This document shows positions 30,519 through 39,321 of a DNA stretch of 39,321 bases, one piece after another. Position numbers and translations under genes: made by a program. The notes beneath the pieces were generated by a model that was not told the origin of the DNA, did no database searches, and was given only the letters and a program-made list of their open reading frames with translations. Source of the DNA: Burkholderiaceae bacterium (GTDB lineage Bacteria > Pseudomonadota > Gammaproteobacteria > Burkholderiales > Burkholderiaceae). The stretch's first letter is position 1, and each line of letters opens with the position of its first letter. The DNA is taken from NCBI GenBank assembly GCA_947450225.1, contig CANFUO010000009.1, forward strand, positions 1 to 39,321. The letters are read 5' to 3'.

Positions 30519-31205
30519 TCAATCGTCAAGATATTGAAGCCCAGCTTGGGCTAATTTATCGCGCATCTTATACATATCAAGACCTAAGACACCGGAGGCC
30601 AACAGGGCGCGTTTTTCCGTTTCATTATTTTCCCTTGCCTGGGCAGCTTTTGCCACCTCAAGAGCCATACTTGCGGGGACTACCACAACACCATCATCAT
30701 CCGCAATAACAACATCACCCGGATTGACAAGCATGCCAGCACAAACAACAGGAACATTAACAGACCCAAGAGTTTCCTTCACAGTACCTTTGGCACTAAT
30801 GGCTTTGCTAAACACCGGAAACTGCATCAAGGTTAATTCTTTGACATCACGCACGCCAGCATCAATAATGAGACCCTTAGCGCCCCTTGCTTGAAATGAA
30901 GTTGCTAACAAATCACCAAAAAAACCATCGGTATTATCCGTCGTACATGCCGCCACGACCACATCACCCGCCACAATTTGCTCAGCGACCACATGCATCA
31001 TCCAGTTATCACCCGGTTGAAGTAATACGGTTACTGCAGGACCACAAAGATGCGCACCTGTATAAATGGGACGCATATAGGTCTTCATTAAACCGATACG
31101 GCCCATTGCTTCATGAATCGTTGCCACACCAAAATGCGAGAGTGCCTCAACAGCAGAAGCATCCGCGCGATGAATATTGCGTTTAACAATGCCATATGCG
31201 TTCAT
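30519..31205 (-). CDS. ligK: 4-carboxy-4-hydroxy-2-oxoadipate aldolase (RraA-like fold)
   Basis: The 228-residue class II aldolase splits 4-carboxy-4-hydroxy-2-oxoadipate into pyruvate and oxaloacetate. It shares the RraA-like fold; [14 protein letters not shown] holds the key Asp115, Arg119 and Asp120, and [18 protein letters not shown] is the conserved C-terminal strand pair. AGAGGGG precedes the ATG. It starts nine bases after the ligJ stop and corresponds to pmdF in Comamonas. This is the last reaction of the lower pathway. Confidence 0.93.
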   Translation of the reverse strand: MNAYGIVKRNIHRADASAVEALSHFGVATIHEAMGRIGLMKTYMRPIYTGAHLCGPAVTVLLQPGDNWMMHVVAEQIVAGDVVVAACTTDNTDGFFGDLLATSFQARGAKGLIIDAGVRDVKELTLMQFPVFSKAISAKGTVKETLGSVNVPVVCAGMLVNPGDVVIADDDGVVVVPASMALEVAKAAQARENNETEKRALLASGVLGLDMYKMRDKLAQAGLQYLDD

Positions 31206-31214
31206 AAAACCCCT

Positions 31215-32243
31215 CTATTTACCTTGTTGTTGCAGAAATTGATCAAGACGTGAGAACACGCGTCTGGCATTGCCTTCATAAATATGTTGACGATCAATCG
31301 CGCTGAGTTGTGTACTTGATTCAATATAACGTTTCGTATCATCAAAATAATGGCCTGTTTGAGGATCAATACCTCTGACAGCGCCAATCATTTCGGAAGC
31401 AAATAAGATGTTTTTAACAGGAATAACTTCTGTCAACAAATTAATTCCTGGTTGATGATAAACACAGGTATCAAAATAAATATTATTCAGCAAATGCTCT
31501 TCAAGTAATGGTTTTTTTAATTCTTGGGCTAAGCCTCTAAATCTTCCCCAGTGGTAAGGAACAGCTCCACCCCCATGAGGGATGAGAAACTTTAACGTTG
31601 GAAAGTCTTTAAATAAATCAGAAGTAAGGCACTGCATAAAAGCAGTTGTATCAGCGTTTAAATAGTGGGCGCCCGTTGTGTGAAAACAAGCATTACAACT
31701 CGTACTCACATGAATCATCGCGGGGACATCATATTCGACCATTTTTTCATAAATAGGATACCAATGCTTATCCGACAGTGGCGGCTCTTGCCAATGACCA
31801 CCGGAAGGATCAGGATTTAAATTAAGACCCACAAAGCCATATTCACGAATACATTTCTCAAGTTCACGCACCGACGTTTTTGGATCAACGCCTGGTGATT
31901 GAGGAAGCATTGCTGCGCCAATAAAATGATTAGGGAACAACTGAGCCACACGGTAAATGAGTTCGTTACAAATTCCAGCCCAAGTAGAAGAGGTATTTAA
32001 ATCACCGATATGATGAGCCATAAAACTTGCTCTTGGTGAAAAAATAGTAAGGTCGCTACCACGCTCAATCATTTTGGCGAGTTGATTTTTTTCGATGGAC
32101 TCACGTAATTCATCATCCGAGATTTTTAAGTCACTCACTTTAGGGCCGAGTTCTGGAGTGTTGAGATTGGCAATTTGCAGATTACGCCATTCTTCAAGAG
32201 CTTTTGGGGCGGTTGTGTAGTGCCCATGACAATCGATAATCAT
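31215..32243 (-). CDS. ligJ: 4-oxalomesaconate hydratase
   Basis: The 342-residue amidohydrolase-fold protein adds water to 4-oxalomesaconate. Motifs: MIIDCHGHYTTAPKAL with the HxH pair (His5, His7), GFVGLNLNPDPSGGHW, MIHVSTSC, PHGGGAVPYHWGR and LFASEMIGAVRG. AAGGA lies five bases before the ATG. It is the first enzyme gene after the receptor gene and corresponds to pmdE. The tautomerase that should supply the keto form (LigU/PmdU/GalD) is not encoded in the window. Confidence 0.94.
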   Translation of the reverse strand: MIIDCHGHYTTAPKALEEWRNLQIANLNTPELGPKVSDLKISDDELRESIEKNQLAKMIERGSDLTIFSPRASFMAHHIGDLNTSSTWAGICNELIYRVAQLFPNHFIGAAMLPQSPGVDPKTSVRELEKCIREYGFVGLNLNPDPSGGHWQEPPLSDKHWYPIYEKMVEYDVPAMIHVSTSCNACFHTTGAHYLNADTTAFMQCLTSDLFKDFPTLKFLIPHGGGAVPYHWGRFRGLAQELKKPLLEEHLLNNIYFDTCVYHQPGINLLTEVIPVKNILFASEMIGAVRGIDPQTGHYFDDTKRYIESSTQLSAIDRQHIYEGNARRVFSRLDQFLQQQGK

Positions 32244-32284
32244 TTTTTTCCTTATTTGTATAACAATAATCTATAAGCGCTATT

Positions 32285-33268
32285 TTACTGTTTGGGAATA
32301 TGGGCTCTATCAATAATCGTTCCCCAGCGTTTAATATCATTTTCTAAAAGCGTCTTCATCTCTTTACTGGAAGATGATTGACCTTCCACATAGAGATCAT
32401 GCAATTTGGATTTTACTTCTGGGTCATTCAGAGCATCCTGAATGCTCTTATTCAACATATTCACCACAGCAACAGGCGTTTTAGCAGGAGCAGCCAAGCC
32501 ATTCCAAGAAGAAGCGGTAAAGTTCTTTAAGCCAACCTCACTCACAGTAGGCACATCTGGGAAGTAGCTTGAGCGTTTACTACCCGTAACAGCCAAGAGC
32601 TTGATTGCTTTTGATCGAATTTGTGGCACAAGTGGGCCTAAAATCTCAACCGCAGCGTCCACTTGCCCACCGCGAAGGGCAGTGATAACAGCGGGGGTAC
32701 CATTAAATGGGACTACTTGAACATTCATATTGGCACTAAACTTAAACAGCTCAGCTGCTAAGTTTTGCGTACTACCAATATTAATACTCGCAATATTGAG
32801 TTTGCCCGGATTGGTTTGCGCGTGAAGAATGAGCTCTTTTAAATCGGGATGTTTTGAAGAGTCATTGACCACAATAGCAATATCAAAAAAACCAAGAGTT
32901 GAAAGTGCTTCAAAATCTTTCAAAGTGTCATAGGGGAGTTTTTGAAACAGGTTGGCACTGATTGCAGTGCCATTGGACATTAATAAAAGTGTATAGCCAT
33001 CAGGTTCAGATTTTGCCACCATATCAGCAGCCACAATACCACCAGCACTTGGCTTATTTTCCACAATGACACCTTGGCCCAAGTTGGAACTCATTTTTTG
33101 GGCAACGATACGGGCTGTTAAGTCAGCAATCCCACCTGGCCCAAAAGGCACGATGATTTTAATAGGTTTAACGGGGAAATTTTGTGCAAAAGCCACATGG
33201 CTGATGGCTAAAGAAATGAGGGCAAGTCGAATCATTTGCAGCGGTAATTTAAATAGAGATATTTTCAT
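32285..33268 (-). CDS. Bug-family TTT receptor heading the protocatechuate operon
   Basis: The 327-residue protein has a signal peptide ending in AFAQ and the Bug pattern NFPVKPIKIIVPFGPGG, VIVENKPSAGG, DGYTLLLMSNG, VPTVSEVG and GLAAPAKTPVAVV. The full length fits. It lies 41 bases upstream of ligJ on the same strand, in the place of pmdU/pmdK in the Comamonas operon, so it probably captures an aromatic or tricarboxylic acid for this pathway. Its membrane partners are not in the window. The promoter must lie in the 102-base gap to the divergent gene at 33371; no Shine-Dalgarno is obvious. Confidence 0.9.
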   Translation of the reverse strand: MKISLFKLPLQMIRLALISLAISHVAFAQNFPVKPIKIIVPFGPGGIADLTARIVAQKMSSNLGQGVIVENKPSAGGIVAADMVAKSEPDGYTLLLMSNGTAISANLFQKLPYDTLKDFEALSTLGFFDIAIVVNDSSKHPDLKELILHAQTNPGKLNIASINIGSTQNLAAELFKFSANMNVQVVPFNGTPAVITALRGGQVDAAVEILGPLVPQIRSKAIKLLAVTGSKRSSYFPDVPTVSEVGLKNFTASSWNGLAAPAKTPVAVVNMLNKSIQDALNDPEVKSKLHDLYVEGQSSSSKEMKTLLENDIKRWGTIIDRAHIPKQ

Positions 33269-33370
33269 AGGTTTGGGTAGAGGGTCAGTGATTCGTCTTG
33301 ATTAACGGTGGCGCAAGAAAAAAGTGTTATAAATACTGCTGGAAAAATAATTTTAAGCTGATAAATATAG

Positions 33371-34441
33371 ATGATAACGACATTAAATTCGATTAAAACA
33401 CACACGGCTCAATTTTTAAAGATTTTGAGATTAATGATCATCTCTTTAGGCCTCAGTACGATTTTGTTTGGCCAGGTAAGCGCTCAAACCACACCAAGCA
33501 CTCCAGAGGCAACAGAGCAGCTAAAAACGCTACTTTCAGTTTCTTGCCCCAATTTCAATGAGATGGTAGCTAATTATCAGAAAAAGTTTGTTACTAAAAT
33601 GGGGAATTGGAGCGCCGCTAACCTCTCGCAGGCAGAGTATCAAACAGCTTTTTACCCATTCTCAGGCCCTGATGTCGTAACAGTGATGTCTTTATATCCC
33701 AAGGCAAATTATTACGTACTGGTAGCCGATCAGGTACCAGAGTACACATTTATCAATGCACCTGAAAAGTTAAGTAATGCATCTCAAGCATTTGAGTGTC
33801 ATATGCTCAGTAATTTTTCAAATCGGGGGTACTATTTGACGAATGATTTAATTGGCAAGAACGGCCCTAAGCCCAGATTTATCAAACTATTGATATATAA
33901 CTTGGCCTTTGCTGGAGCAAAGGTGAATGGTATTACAACGCTGACTATCTCTCAAGAAGGTTTAATTATTCCACAAGGGAAGGATACGCCAGCCAATGGC
34001 GTGAGATTTTTAATTGAAACCATCGATGGACGTGCGGTTACGGTGGATTATATTAGCGCCAATATTTCTGATAGTGGGCTAGAAAATCAAGCGCACTTTG
34101 TCAAGGCATTTCAGCGCAAGGCAAGTCAAGTTGTTCTTATTAAGTCTGCCTCACACCTATTACAGAATACGTATTTCTCGACCATGAAGAAGGTTTTAGT
34201 GGAAAATCCTAAGTGGATTACACAAGACGAGACTGGACTGGATATTGTGCCTTACTCTGACAATTTCAATTTGCAGTTGTTTGGTCGATTTATTGCACCA
34301 AATAATTTATGGGCAAAGAGCCCATCGGCACAACGCTTAGCAAAATATTATCAAGACCACCCTAGCAAGCAAGAACTCCCTTTTTTACTCGGGTATGAAA
34401 AAGCAGGTGGATCCATGCTGATGATAGGTCAACGTAAATAA
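33371..34441 (+). CDS. Hypothetical exported protein
   Basis: I do not recognise this 356-residue protein. It has a long charged N-terminus and then a signal-type hydrophobic stretch (about 20-37) ending in VSAQ, so it is probably exported; a shorter start at the Met in LRLMIISLGL is possible. The mature part contains two Cys (SVSCPNF and FECHML), Tyr/Phe-rich segments and no known motif. It is divergent from the protocatechuate operon and convergent with the M23 peptidase gene, with only five bases between the stops. A periplasmic or surface role is likely. Confidence 0.75.
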   Translation: MITTLNSIKTHTAQFLKILRLMIISLGLSTILFGQVSAQTTPSTPEATEQLKTLLSVSCPNFNEMVANYQKKFVTKMGNWSAANLSQAEYQTAFYPFSGPDVVTVMSLYPKANYYVLVADQVPEYTFINAPEKLSNASQAFECHMLSNFSNRGYYLTNDLIGKNGPKPRFIKLLIYNLAFAGAKVNGITTLTISQEGLIIPQGKDTPANGVRFLIETIDGRAVTVDYISANISDSGLENQAHFVKAFQRKASQVVLIKSASHLLQNTYFSTMKKVLVENPKWITQDETGLDIVPYSDNFNLQLFGRFIAPNNLWAKSPSAQRLAKYYQDHPSKQELPFLLGYEKAGGSMLMIGQRK

Positions 34442-34446
34442 CTGTA

Positions 34447-35901
34447 TTAGTTGTTAATCGTAGAGAACAGCACCATATTGTTTGTCAATTCATGTTGATC
34501 GAGTGGGCTCAGCGTCCACAGATCAAGTTCAAGTCCATTAGATAATGGATTGAGATAGACATTGTTTTTTCTAAGTTCAAAATGGAGATGCGGTCCTGTA
34601 GAGCGACCAGTAGAACCCACATAACCAATTTCAAGGCCGCGCCTGACTTCGCTGCCAATGGATAACTCGGAATTGTAAGCACTTAAGTGAGCATAATAGG
34701 TTTTGTAGTTACCAGGATGCTCAATGATGACGAGATTACCATAGCCTGAAAAAGGGCCATAGTGCACAATTTTGCCATTGGCAACCGCGTAAATTGGCGT
34801 GCCCGGAGGGGCGGCAAAATCAATCCCCTGATGACCTGAGTAACTCGTATAAGACTGCAGTACAACAACATTTTTATTGCCTTTTTTTACAACTGCTTGG
34901 CGCCGACTCGTGGAGGCAAAATTACCAACGCCACGAGAGATTCGAGAGTAGTTCAACGGATTAATCCAAAACTGCTGTTCAAGTTCTTGACCAGAGGAAG
35001 TAAAAAAACCACCAGGTAAATCATCCCGTCCAACCCAAAAAGCATCGGCCACGACAATTTTTTGAGTCTGATCTAAGATTTCTAGGCTGATGACTTGAGC
35101 CCATTTGTTTTTGCTACCAGCATCATAGACAACGCGCGCAAAATATTTATCATTCGGTTTTATATTCGGATAAAGTTCTTTGACAAGTGATGCGAGTTCC
35201 CAAATGAGTTCAGGAGGAATAGAGGTACTTGCTTGATTTGCTTTGTAGACGACTAGATTGTTTAAATCGAGAGTTACTTCTAAATAATTCTCAAAGCCGT
35301 TGCCTAATTGTTGTGAATTTACGATAAAGCCATCGGTATTCGGAGAGCGATGCAGTGTCACCAAGTTCGTTGATTTGTCTCTTGCTTCATTATTGAGTAT
35401 CGAAAAAGCAAGTATCTTATTCGTATTGTTATCAATGGAGTATGCATAAGGGATGCATTTAGCTTTGATATCCACAAAAAATTGTGGGGCTTGCCGATTA
35501 AATGCCGCCAAAAACTCACCATCCCTAATATAAAGAGTGTTTAAAAAATCACTCATTGAATTGGTTACGGGCCCACAGCCATGTTTAAAGTTATAACGTT
35601 GCAGACTTGATGTGGATTTAACTACTTCCGGGCTTGGTGTTTTGAGAATATTTTCAATAATATTAGGGGTGGGTAGGGGCTCCCCAGATTCATTTGCGGC
35701 ACTTACCGCAGGATTTGCATTGAGATAAGACTGCTTATATGTCGGTTGAGCCCCGAGTCTTGGGGTAGGCACTGCAGGTGCTCGCTTTTGCGGGACATTT
35801 TTTTTGACTGGGGTGGATTGATTAACAGGTGCTCCTACAGAAGCGCTAGTTACAAAGCAAACAATCATTAAAAAGAGGATGTGACGATAACAAAAGGTCA
35901 A
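34447..35901 (-). CDS. Exported M23-family (LytM) metallopeptidase
   Basis: The 484-residue protein has a signal peptide (through about residue 23), a Pro/Thr-rich linker, a central region of about 250 residues that I do not recognise, and a C-terminal LytM domain. Zinc ligands are His357 and Asp361 (HQGID) and His440 (HLHFEL), with catalytic His405 (YYAHL) and His438. All active-site residues are present, so it should cut peptidoglycan cross-links. The start is TTG at 35901 with AAGGA seven bases upstream, overlapping the hydrolase stop in TTGA. Confidence 0.88.
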   Translation of the reverse strand: MTFCYRHILFLMIVCFVTSASVGAPVNQSTPVKKNVPQKRAPAVPTPRLGAQPTYKQSYLNANPAVSAANESGEPLPTPNIIENILKTPSPEVVKSTSSLQRYNFKHGCGPVTNSMSDFLNTLYIRDGEFLAAFNRQAPQFFVDIKAKCIPYAYSIDNNTNKILAFSILNNEARDKSTNLVTLHRSPNTDGFIVNSQQLGNGFENYLEVTLDLNNLVVYKANQASTSIPPELIWELASLVKELYPNIKPNDKYFARVVYDAGSKNKWAQVISLEILDQTQKIVVADAFWVGRDDLPGGFFTSSGQELEQQFWINPLNYSRISRGVGNFASTSRRQAVVKKGNKNVVVLQSYTSYSGHQGIDFAAPPGTPIYAVANGKIVHYGPFSGYGNLVIIEHPGNYKTYYAHLSAYNSELSIGSEVRRGLEIGYVGSTGRSTGPHLHFELRKNNVYLNPLSNGLELDLWTLSPLDQHELTNNMVLFSTINN

Positions 35902-36803
35902 TTCATTTTCCTTAGAAAACTCTCCAAATCAAGATTAAACTCGTCAGCTTGATCAACAAATAATGCATGGCCAGCATTATTTTCATAGATTTTAAACTCC
36001 CCCTTGGGGTGGTTCTCACCAAGCAACAGTGCTTGCTCTGTATATCTTGGCGTAATCGCATACCAAATCGGCACTTGGGTCTTGTAAACCGTGTCACGAT
36101 AATATTCCCTAGCATAAGGTTTTCTGAGAATAGCAAAAGCTTTTTCAGGAGTTGCCGCAAGTCTGAGGGCGGAATTTTCAACAGTACGTATAAAGTCTGC
36201 AGGAGGGGTAGATTTAAAAATTGCGCCCACAAATCCTTTGACATATTTTTTAAAAGACTCTGTCGTCATCTTGGCATTACTCTTAGAAGAGCTCGCTTTA
36301 GGGGGAGTACCTTCGCCAATTGAGTTATCGATTAAAACCAGGCTTTGAAGACCCTGATCACCATAGCGGTTAATATAATCAAGGGCTTCCATGACACCGA
36401 GTGACCAGCCGATTAAAGTAAATTCAGACGTTTGCGTAGCCGCAAGTAGTTCTTTAATATCCCGGGCTCGAAGTTCAGCTAAATTAGCACCAAGATAAAT
36501 ATCAGACTTACCTTGAGAGCGAGGGCTAAAAGAAATAACTCGGTAATATTGTGAAAAATAATTTAATTGGGCATTAAACACCTCTGCGGGCATTAGCCAG
36601 CCAGGAATAAAAAATAAAGTGTGTTGACCACTTCCGCCGATCAAATATTGCAGCTTGACATGATCCGAGGTCATAAAGCTTTTTTGTTGGATCGTTGGCG
36701 TCAAGTTAAATGATTGGGCATGTGAGTGATTCGAGTTGATTCCTAACAACAGAAAAAACCCGAAAATTGATAAAAAAATATGTTTTTTATAATCAAGCAT
36801 CAT
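35898..36803 (-). CDS. Exported alpha/beta hydrolase
   Basis: The 301-residue protein has a signal peptide (MMLDYKKHIFLSIFGFFLLL, ending near HAQ) and an alpha/beta hydrolase fold: FFIPGWLMPAEVF (oxyanion region), the nucleophile elbow GWSLGV, and a C-terminal NAGHALF with the catalytic His. The frame is open to 36905, with other starts at 36842; I use 36803 because it gives a normal signal peptide and avoids overlap with the divergent permease gene. Its stop overlaps the M23 gene start, so the two are co-expressed. Substrate unknown. Confidence 0.8.
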   Translation of the reverse strand: MMLDYKKHIFLSIFGFFLLLGINSNHSHAQSFNLTPTIQQKSFMTSDHVKLQYLIGGSGQHTLFFIPGWLMPAEVFNAQLNYFSQYYRVISFSPRSQGKSDIYLGANLAELRARDIKELLAATQTSEFTLIGWSLGVMEALDYINRYGDQGLQSLVLIDNSIGEGTPPKASSSKSNAKMTTESFKKYVKGFVGAIFKSTPPADFIRTVENSALRLAATPEKAFAILRKPYAREYYRDTVYKTQVPIWYAITPRYTEQALLLGENHPKGEFKIYENNAGHALFVDQADEFNLDLESFLRKMN

Positions 36804-36865
36804 AATGCTATTTTGCACGATAGATTGAACGCGCTCCACCATTACGCATAACCCTTTATTTAATA

Positions 36866-38197
36866 ATGACAAATTCAAATAACTCCAACCACACAACAGC
36901 GCCAAAACGATCTTTAAGTACCTTTGATATAGCTGCTTTAATCATTGGCACGATATTAGGAGCGGGAATATTTAGGGTTCCCTCGATGGTAGCGGGACAA
37001 TTAAACAACGAATATTTCATTATTGGAGCTTGGTTACTTGGTGGCTTGATATCGATTATTGGCGCACTATGTTATGCCGAATTAGCCACTACTTATCCGA
37101 GTGTGGGGGGCGAGTATTTTTTCCTACAAAAAGCCTATGGCCGTAAATTAGCTTTTCTCTATGGATGGTGCAGATCGATCGTCATCGTTACTGGATCATT
37201 AGGTATTTTGGGCATCACACTGGGTGACTACATGTCCAAGATTATTTACTTGGGAAGTTATTCATCGACCATCTGGGCGATGTTAGTCATTATTGTATTA
37301 AGCGTCCTTAATGCGATTGGCATTAAAGAAGGAAAAACAGCACAGAATGTCCTTACTATTCTAGAAGTACTGGGTGTAATTGGGATTATGGTGACGGGGT
37401 TTATGGTTCAAGGAGCCCCACCACAAGAAGTTCAGACGAGTGTGTCTACGCCGAGTTTTGGGGCGGCAAGCTTGGCGATCATTTTTGTATTGTTGACGTA
37501 TGGTGGCTGGAATGAAGCTGCTTACGTATCCGCAGAGGCCGTTGACCAACGCCGCGGAATATTAAAGGCCTTGATATTAGGTATTGGGGTTGTAACGCTT
37601 TTATATATATTGGTGAATTTAGCCTTGTTACATGCATTTGGCGCACAAAAAATGGGGCAGTCTAATGCCATAGCAAGTGACCTCTTTGACCTTGCTTACG
37701 GACGCCAATCTGCCATTTTATTTAGTTCGATTGTGGTGTTTTCTTGTTTAAATTCCATCAACGCAACCATTATTTTTGGTTCAAGAAGTAGCTTTGCCTT
37801 GGGTCGTGATTGGAAACTGTTCTCCTGGATCGGGCAATGGGATGAGTCTGGCACGCCCAGAAAAGCGATTTTTTTACAATGCGTCATCGCATTAGTACTC
37901 ATTTTTGGAGCTTCTTTTGCAAGGGAAAGCTTTGAATCCGTGGTTGAATTTACAGCCCCCGTATTTTGGTTCTTTATTCTTTTGATTGGAATTTCCTTAT
38001 TTATATTGCGCAAGAAAAACCCTGCTCAAGAAATTCCTTGTCCGGTGCCTTTTTACCCCGTTTTACCGATTATTTTTATTGCTACCGTCGCATGGTTGCT
38101 ATGGTCTAGTTTGGCTTATTCTGGTTGGGGGGCATTATTCGGAGTTGCTTGCTTAGGAGTCGGGGCTGTAATATTATTATTTGAGTCAAAAAAATAA
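36866..38197 (+). CDS. APC-superfamily amino acid permease
   Basis: The 443-residue membrane protein has about 12 predicted spans. The first reads IAALIIGTILGAGIFRVPS, the unwound substrate-binding helix with the GAGIF motif of the APC family. YAELATTYPSVGGEYFFLQKAYG and NEAAYVSAEAV follow as in amino acid and cationic/lysine-type antiporters. The final spans end close to the C-terminus (about residue 438). The substrate is not evident. The start is ATG at 36866, without a clear ribosome site; the divergent hydrolase gene shares its control region. Confidence 0.88.
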   Translation: MTNSNNSNHTTAPKRSLSTFDIAALIIGTILGAGIFRVPSMVAGQLNNEYFIIGAWLLGGLISIIGALCYAELATTYPSVGGEYFFLQKAYGRKLAFLYGWCRSIVIVTGSLGILGITLGDYMSKIIYLGSYSSTIWAMLVIIVLSVLNAIGIKEGKTAQNVLTILEVLGVIGIMVTGFMVQGAPPQEVQTSVSTPSFGAASLAIIFVLLTYGGWNEAAYVSAEAVDQRRGILKALILGIGVVTLLYILVNLALLHAFGAQKMGQSNAIASDLFDLAYGRQSAILFSSIVVFSCLNSINATIIFGSRSSFALGRDWKLFSWIGQWDESGTPRKAIFLQCVIALVLIFGASFARESFESVVEFTAPVFWFFILLIGISLFILRKKNPAQEIPCPVPFYPVLPIIFIATVAWLLWSSLAYSGWGALFGVACLGVGAVILLFESKK

Positions 38198-38263
38198 ATT
38201 TGACGAATTTTCAAATATTCATAAACCTTTGTTAAGGTAATTATTAATTTACAGGAGATCACG

Positions 38264-38506
38264 ATGAAATCAGCTATATTTGCAGTCCTCGCCTTATTTG
38301 TCATGAACACTGCCTTTGCTCAAAGTGCATGTGAAACAAAAGCAGCAGAGAAAAAATTAAACGGTGCCGCGAAAAATAGTTTTGTTAAAAAATGCGAAAA
38401 AGATGCGCGTGAGATTTGTGAAAACGATGACATCAGCAAAAGAACAAGTGGTGCTGCAAAAGAGGCACATATTAAGAAGTGCATGAAGGATGCAGTTGGC
38501 AACTAA
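38264..38506 (+). CDS. Small exported protein with PsiF-like repeats
   Basis: The 80-residue protein has a signal peptide (MKSAIFAVLALFVMNTAFAQ) and two related segments, ACETKAAEKKLNGAAKNSF and ICENDDISKRTSGAAKEAH, each followed by a KKC motif. This matches the PsiF repeat (LxGAAxxxFxKKC). Four Cys in two pairs suggest two disulfides in the periplasm. PsiF in enterobacteria is phosphate-starvation inducible, but the function is unknown. AGGAG with correct spacing marks the ATG at 38264, making this one of the clearest starts. Confidence 0.8.
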   Translation: MKSAIFAVLALFVMNTAFAQSACETKAAEKKLNGAAKNSFVKKCEKDAREICENDDISKRTSGAAKEAHIKKCMKDAVGN

Positions 38507-38521
38507 TCCATCGGTTGTTTA

Positions 38522-39321
38522 ATGTTTAAAACGGTTCGCAGTTTCTCGCGATACATTCCTTGGGGTTTGTGCATTTTCTTTGCCATTCTTACAGGCTTGC
38601 AGTTACAGGTAGGGCATCATGGCATTGATGCCTACCTTTGGTTTGGATTGTTCACTTTTTTAAGTGTGCTTGGGTTTGGGGATGTAACGCAAAAAAAACA
38701 TGCCATTCTGCGAAACTACCCCGTTTCAGGACACTTACGATTTTTATTTGAAACCTTTCGACCAGAGATTCGACAGTATCTGCTTGAATCCGATACGGAG
38801 AAGTTACCTTTTTCCCGGAATCAACGAGCACTTGTTTATCAACGTGCAAAAGGAGCATCTGACAAAAGACCCTTGGGTACCATTGAAGATATTTACAAAA
38901 GTGGCACTGAGTGGTTAGCGCACACGATTAATCCGGTAGGACATATACTGCCAGAGGATTTACGGGTAACAGTCGGCGGAGCCTCATGCTTAAAACCCTA
39001 TTCGATATCTATTTTTAATGTATCAGCAATGAGTTTTGGTTCCTTATCAGCGAATGCGATTATGGCCTTAAATAAAGGCGCCAAAATGGGTAGTTTTGCT
39101 CATGACACAGGAGAAGGATCAGTATCGGATTATCACCGACGGTATGACGGTGATTTGATCTGGGAAGTAGGTTCTGGGTATTTTGGTTGTCGAACCGCAG
39201 AGGGTCTTTTTGATCCTGAAAAATTTGCGAAAGTTGCTTCTGAGCCGCAAATTAAGATGATTGAAATTAAAATTTCTCAAGGAGCTAAGCCTGGCCATGG
39301 TGGTGTTTTACCTGCGGCAAA
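38522..39321 (+). CDS. FMN-binding glutamate synthase-family protein, 5' part
   Basis: The open frame runs from an ATG at 38522 to the window edge (about 266 codons; the family is about 530 residues). The N-terminus has two likely membrane segments (about residues 14-30 and 36-52), then a conserved block with PFSRNQRALVYQRAKG, ISIFNVSAMSFGSLSANAIM, SFAHDTGEGSVSDYH, FGCRTAEGLF, and KISQGAKPGHGGVLPA, the FMN/TIM-barrel pattern of the glutamate-synthase large-subunit central domain. Membrane-anchored members are not true glutamate synthases by evidence known to me; function unclear. It begins 15 bases after the PsiF-like gene. Confidence 0.88.
   Translation, partial: MFKTVRSFSRYIPWGLCIFFAILTGLQLQVGHHGIDAYLWFGLFTFLSVLGFGDVTQKKHAILRNYPVSGHLRFLFETFRPEIRQYLLESDTEKLPFSRNQRALVYQRAKGASDKRPLGTIEDIYKSGTEWLAHTINPVGHILPEDLRVTVGGASCLKPYSISIFNVSAMSFGSLSANAIMALNKGAKMGSFAHDTGEGSVSDYHRRYDGDLIWEVGSGYFGCRTAEGLFDPEKFAKVASEPQIKMIEIKISQGAKPGHGGVLPAA

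Noticed and set aside
36804..36905. Longer alpha/beta hydrolase overlapping the divergent permease start
   Set aside because: It would put up to 34 residues before the signal peptide and overlap the permease gene; the start at 36803 is simpler.

Overview
The window looks like a piece of a low-GC betaproteobacterial chromosome (Burkholderiales, resembling Polynucleobacter and relatives; this is an inference). The support is two Bug-type tripartite tricarboxylate receptors, a complete Liv-type ABC transporter, a protocatechuate 4,5-cleavage operon in the Comamonas pmd gene order, and dense gene packing with AT-rich intergenic gaps. I see no rRNA, tRNA, CRISPR array, phage genes, transposase or insertion sequence. 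Nearly all of the first 33 kb is catabolic and transport genes, so this is a nutrient-use region rather than a mobile island.

Layout. (1) 1-8023: a divergent catabolic cluster of unknown substrate. The minus arm holds an SMP-30-type lactonase, a GntR/HutC regulator, a mandelate-racemase-type enolase-superfamily enzyme, a malate/lactate-dehydrogenase-2-type oxidoreductase and a Bug receptor cut by the window edge. The plus arm holds a 3-hydroxyacyl-CoA-dehydrogenase-like enzyme, a MenB-like crotonase and a CaiB-type CoA-transferase. Three similar inverted repeats (TTGT-N4-ACAA type) in the control regions probably bind the HutC-type regulator and join both arms in one regulon. (2) 8086-13822: an SDR enzyme lacking the usual catalytic residues, then a liv-type ABC operon behind a promoter with two 16-bp direct repeats; a terminator separates the binding-protein gene from the permease and ATPase genes. 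(3) 13828-18021 (minus): a four-gene operon with a Gfo/Idh/MocA dehydrogenase, a muconate-cycloisomerase-like enzyme, a 3-hydroxyisobutyrate-dehydrogenase-like enzyme and a DctP-family protein that lacks a signal peptide. (4) 18154-25206: mostly general functions (nitronate monooxygenase-like protein, FAD dehydrogenase, parvulin isomerase, thioesterase, an orphan 64-residue protein, an AsmA/DUF748-like envelope protein).

(5) 25203-33268 (minus): the operon for 4-hydroxybenzoate and protocatechuate meta (4,5) cleavage: Bug receptor, ligJ, ligK, ligI, ligA, ligB, ligC, an aldo/keto reductase and pobA. Together these take 4-hydroxybenzoate through protocatechuate and 2-pyrone-4,6-dicarboxylate towards pyruvate and oxaloacetate. 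No oxalomesaconate tautomerase gene is present. (6) 33371-39321: an unrecognised exported protein, an alpha/beta hydrolase coupled to an M23 peptidase, an APC permease, a PsiF-repeat small exported protein, and the start of a glutamate-synthase-like FMN protein that runs off the right edge.

The points I would look at first are the DctP-family protein without a signal peptide (16888-18021), the three-operator HutC regulon around 4775-5869, the direct-repeat promoter at 8945-9010, and the orphan small gene with its own palindrome and terminator at 22088-22375.
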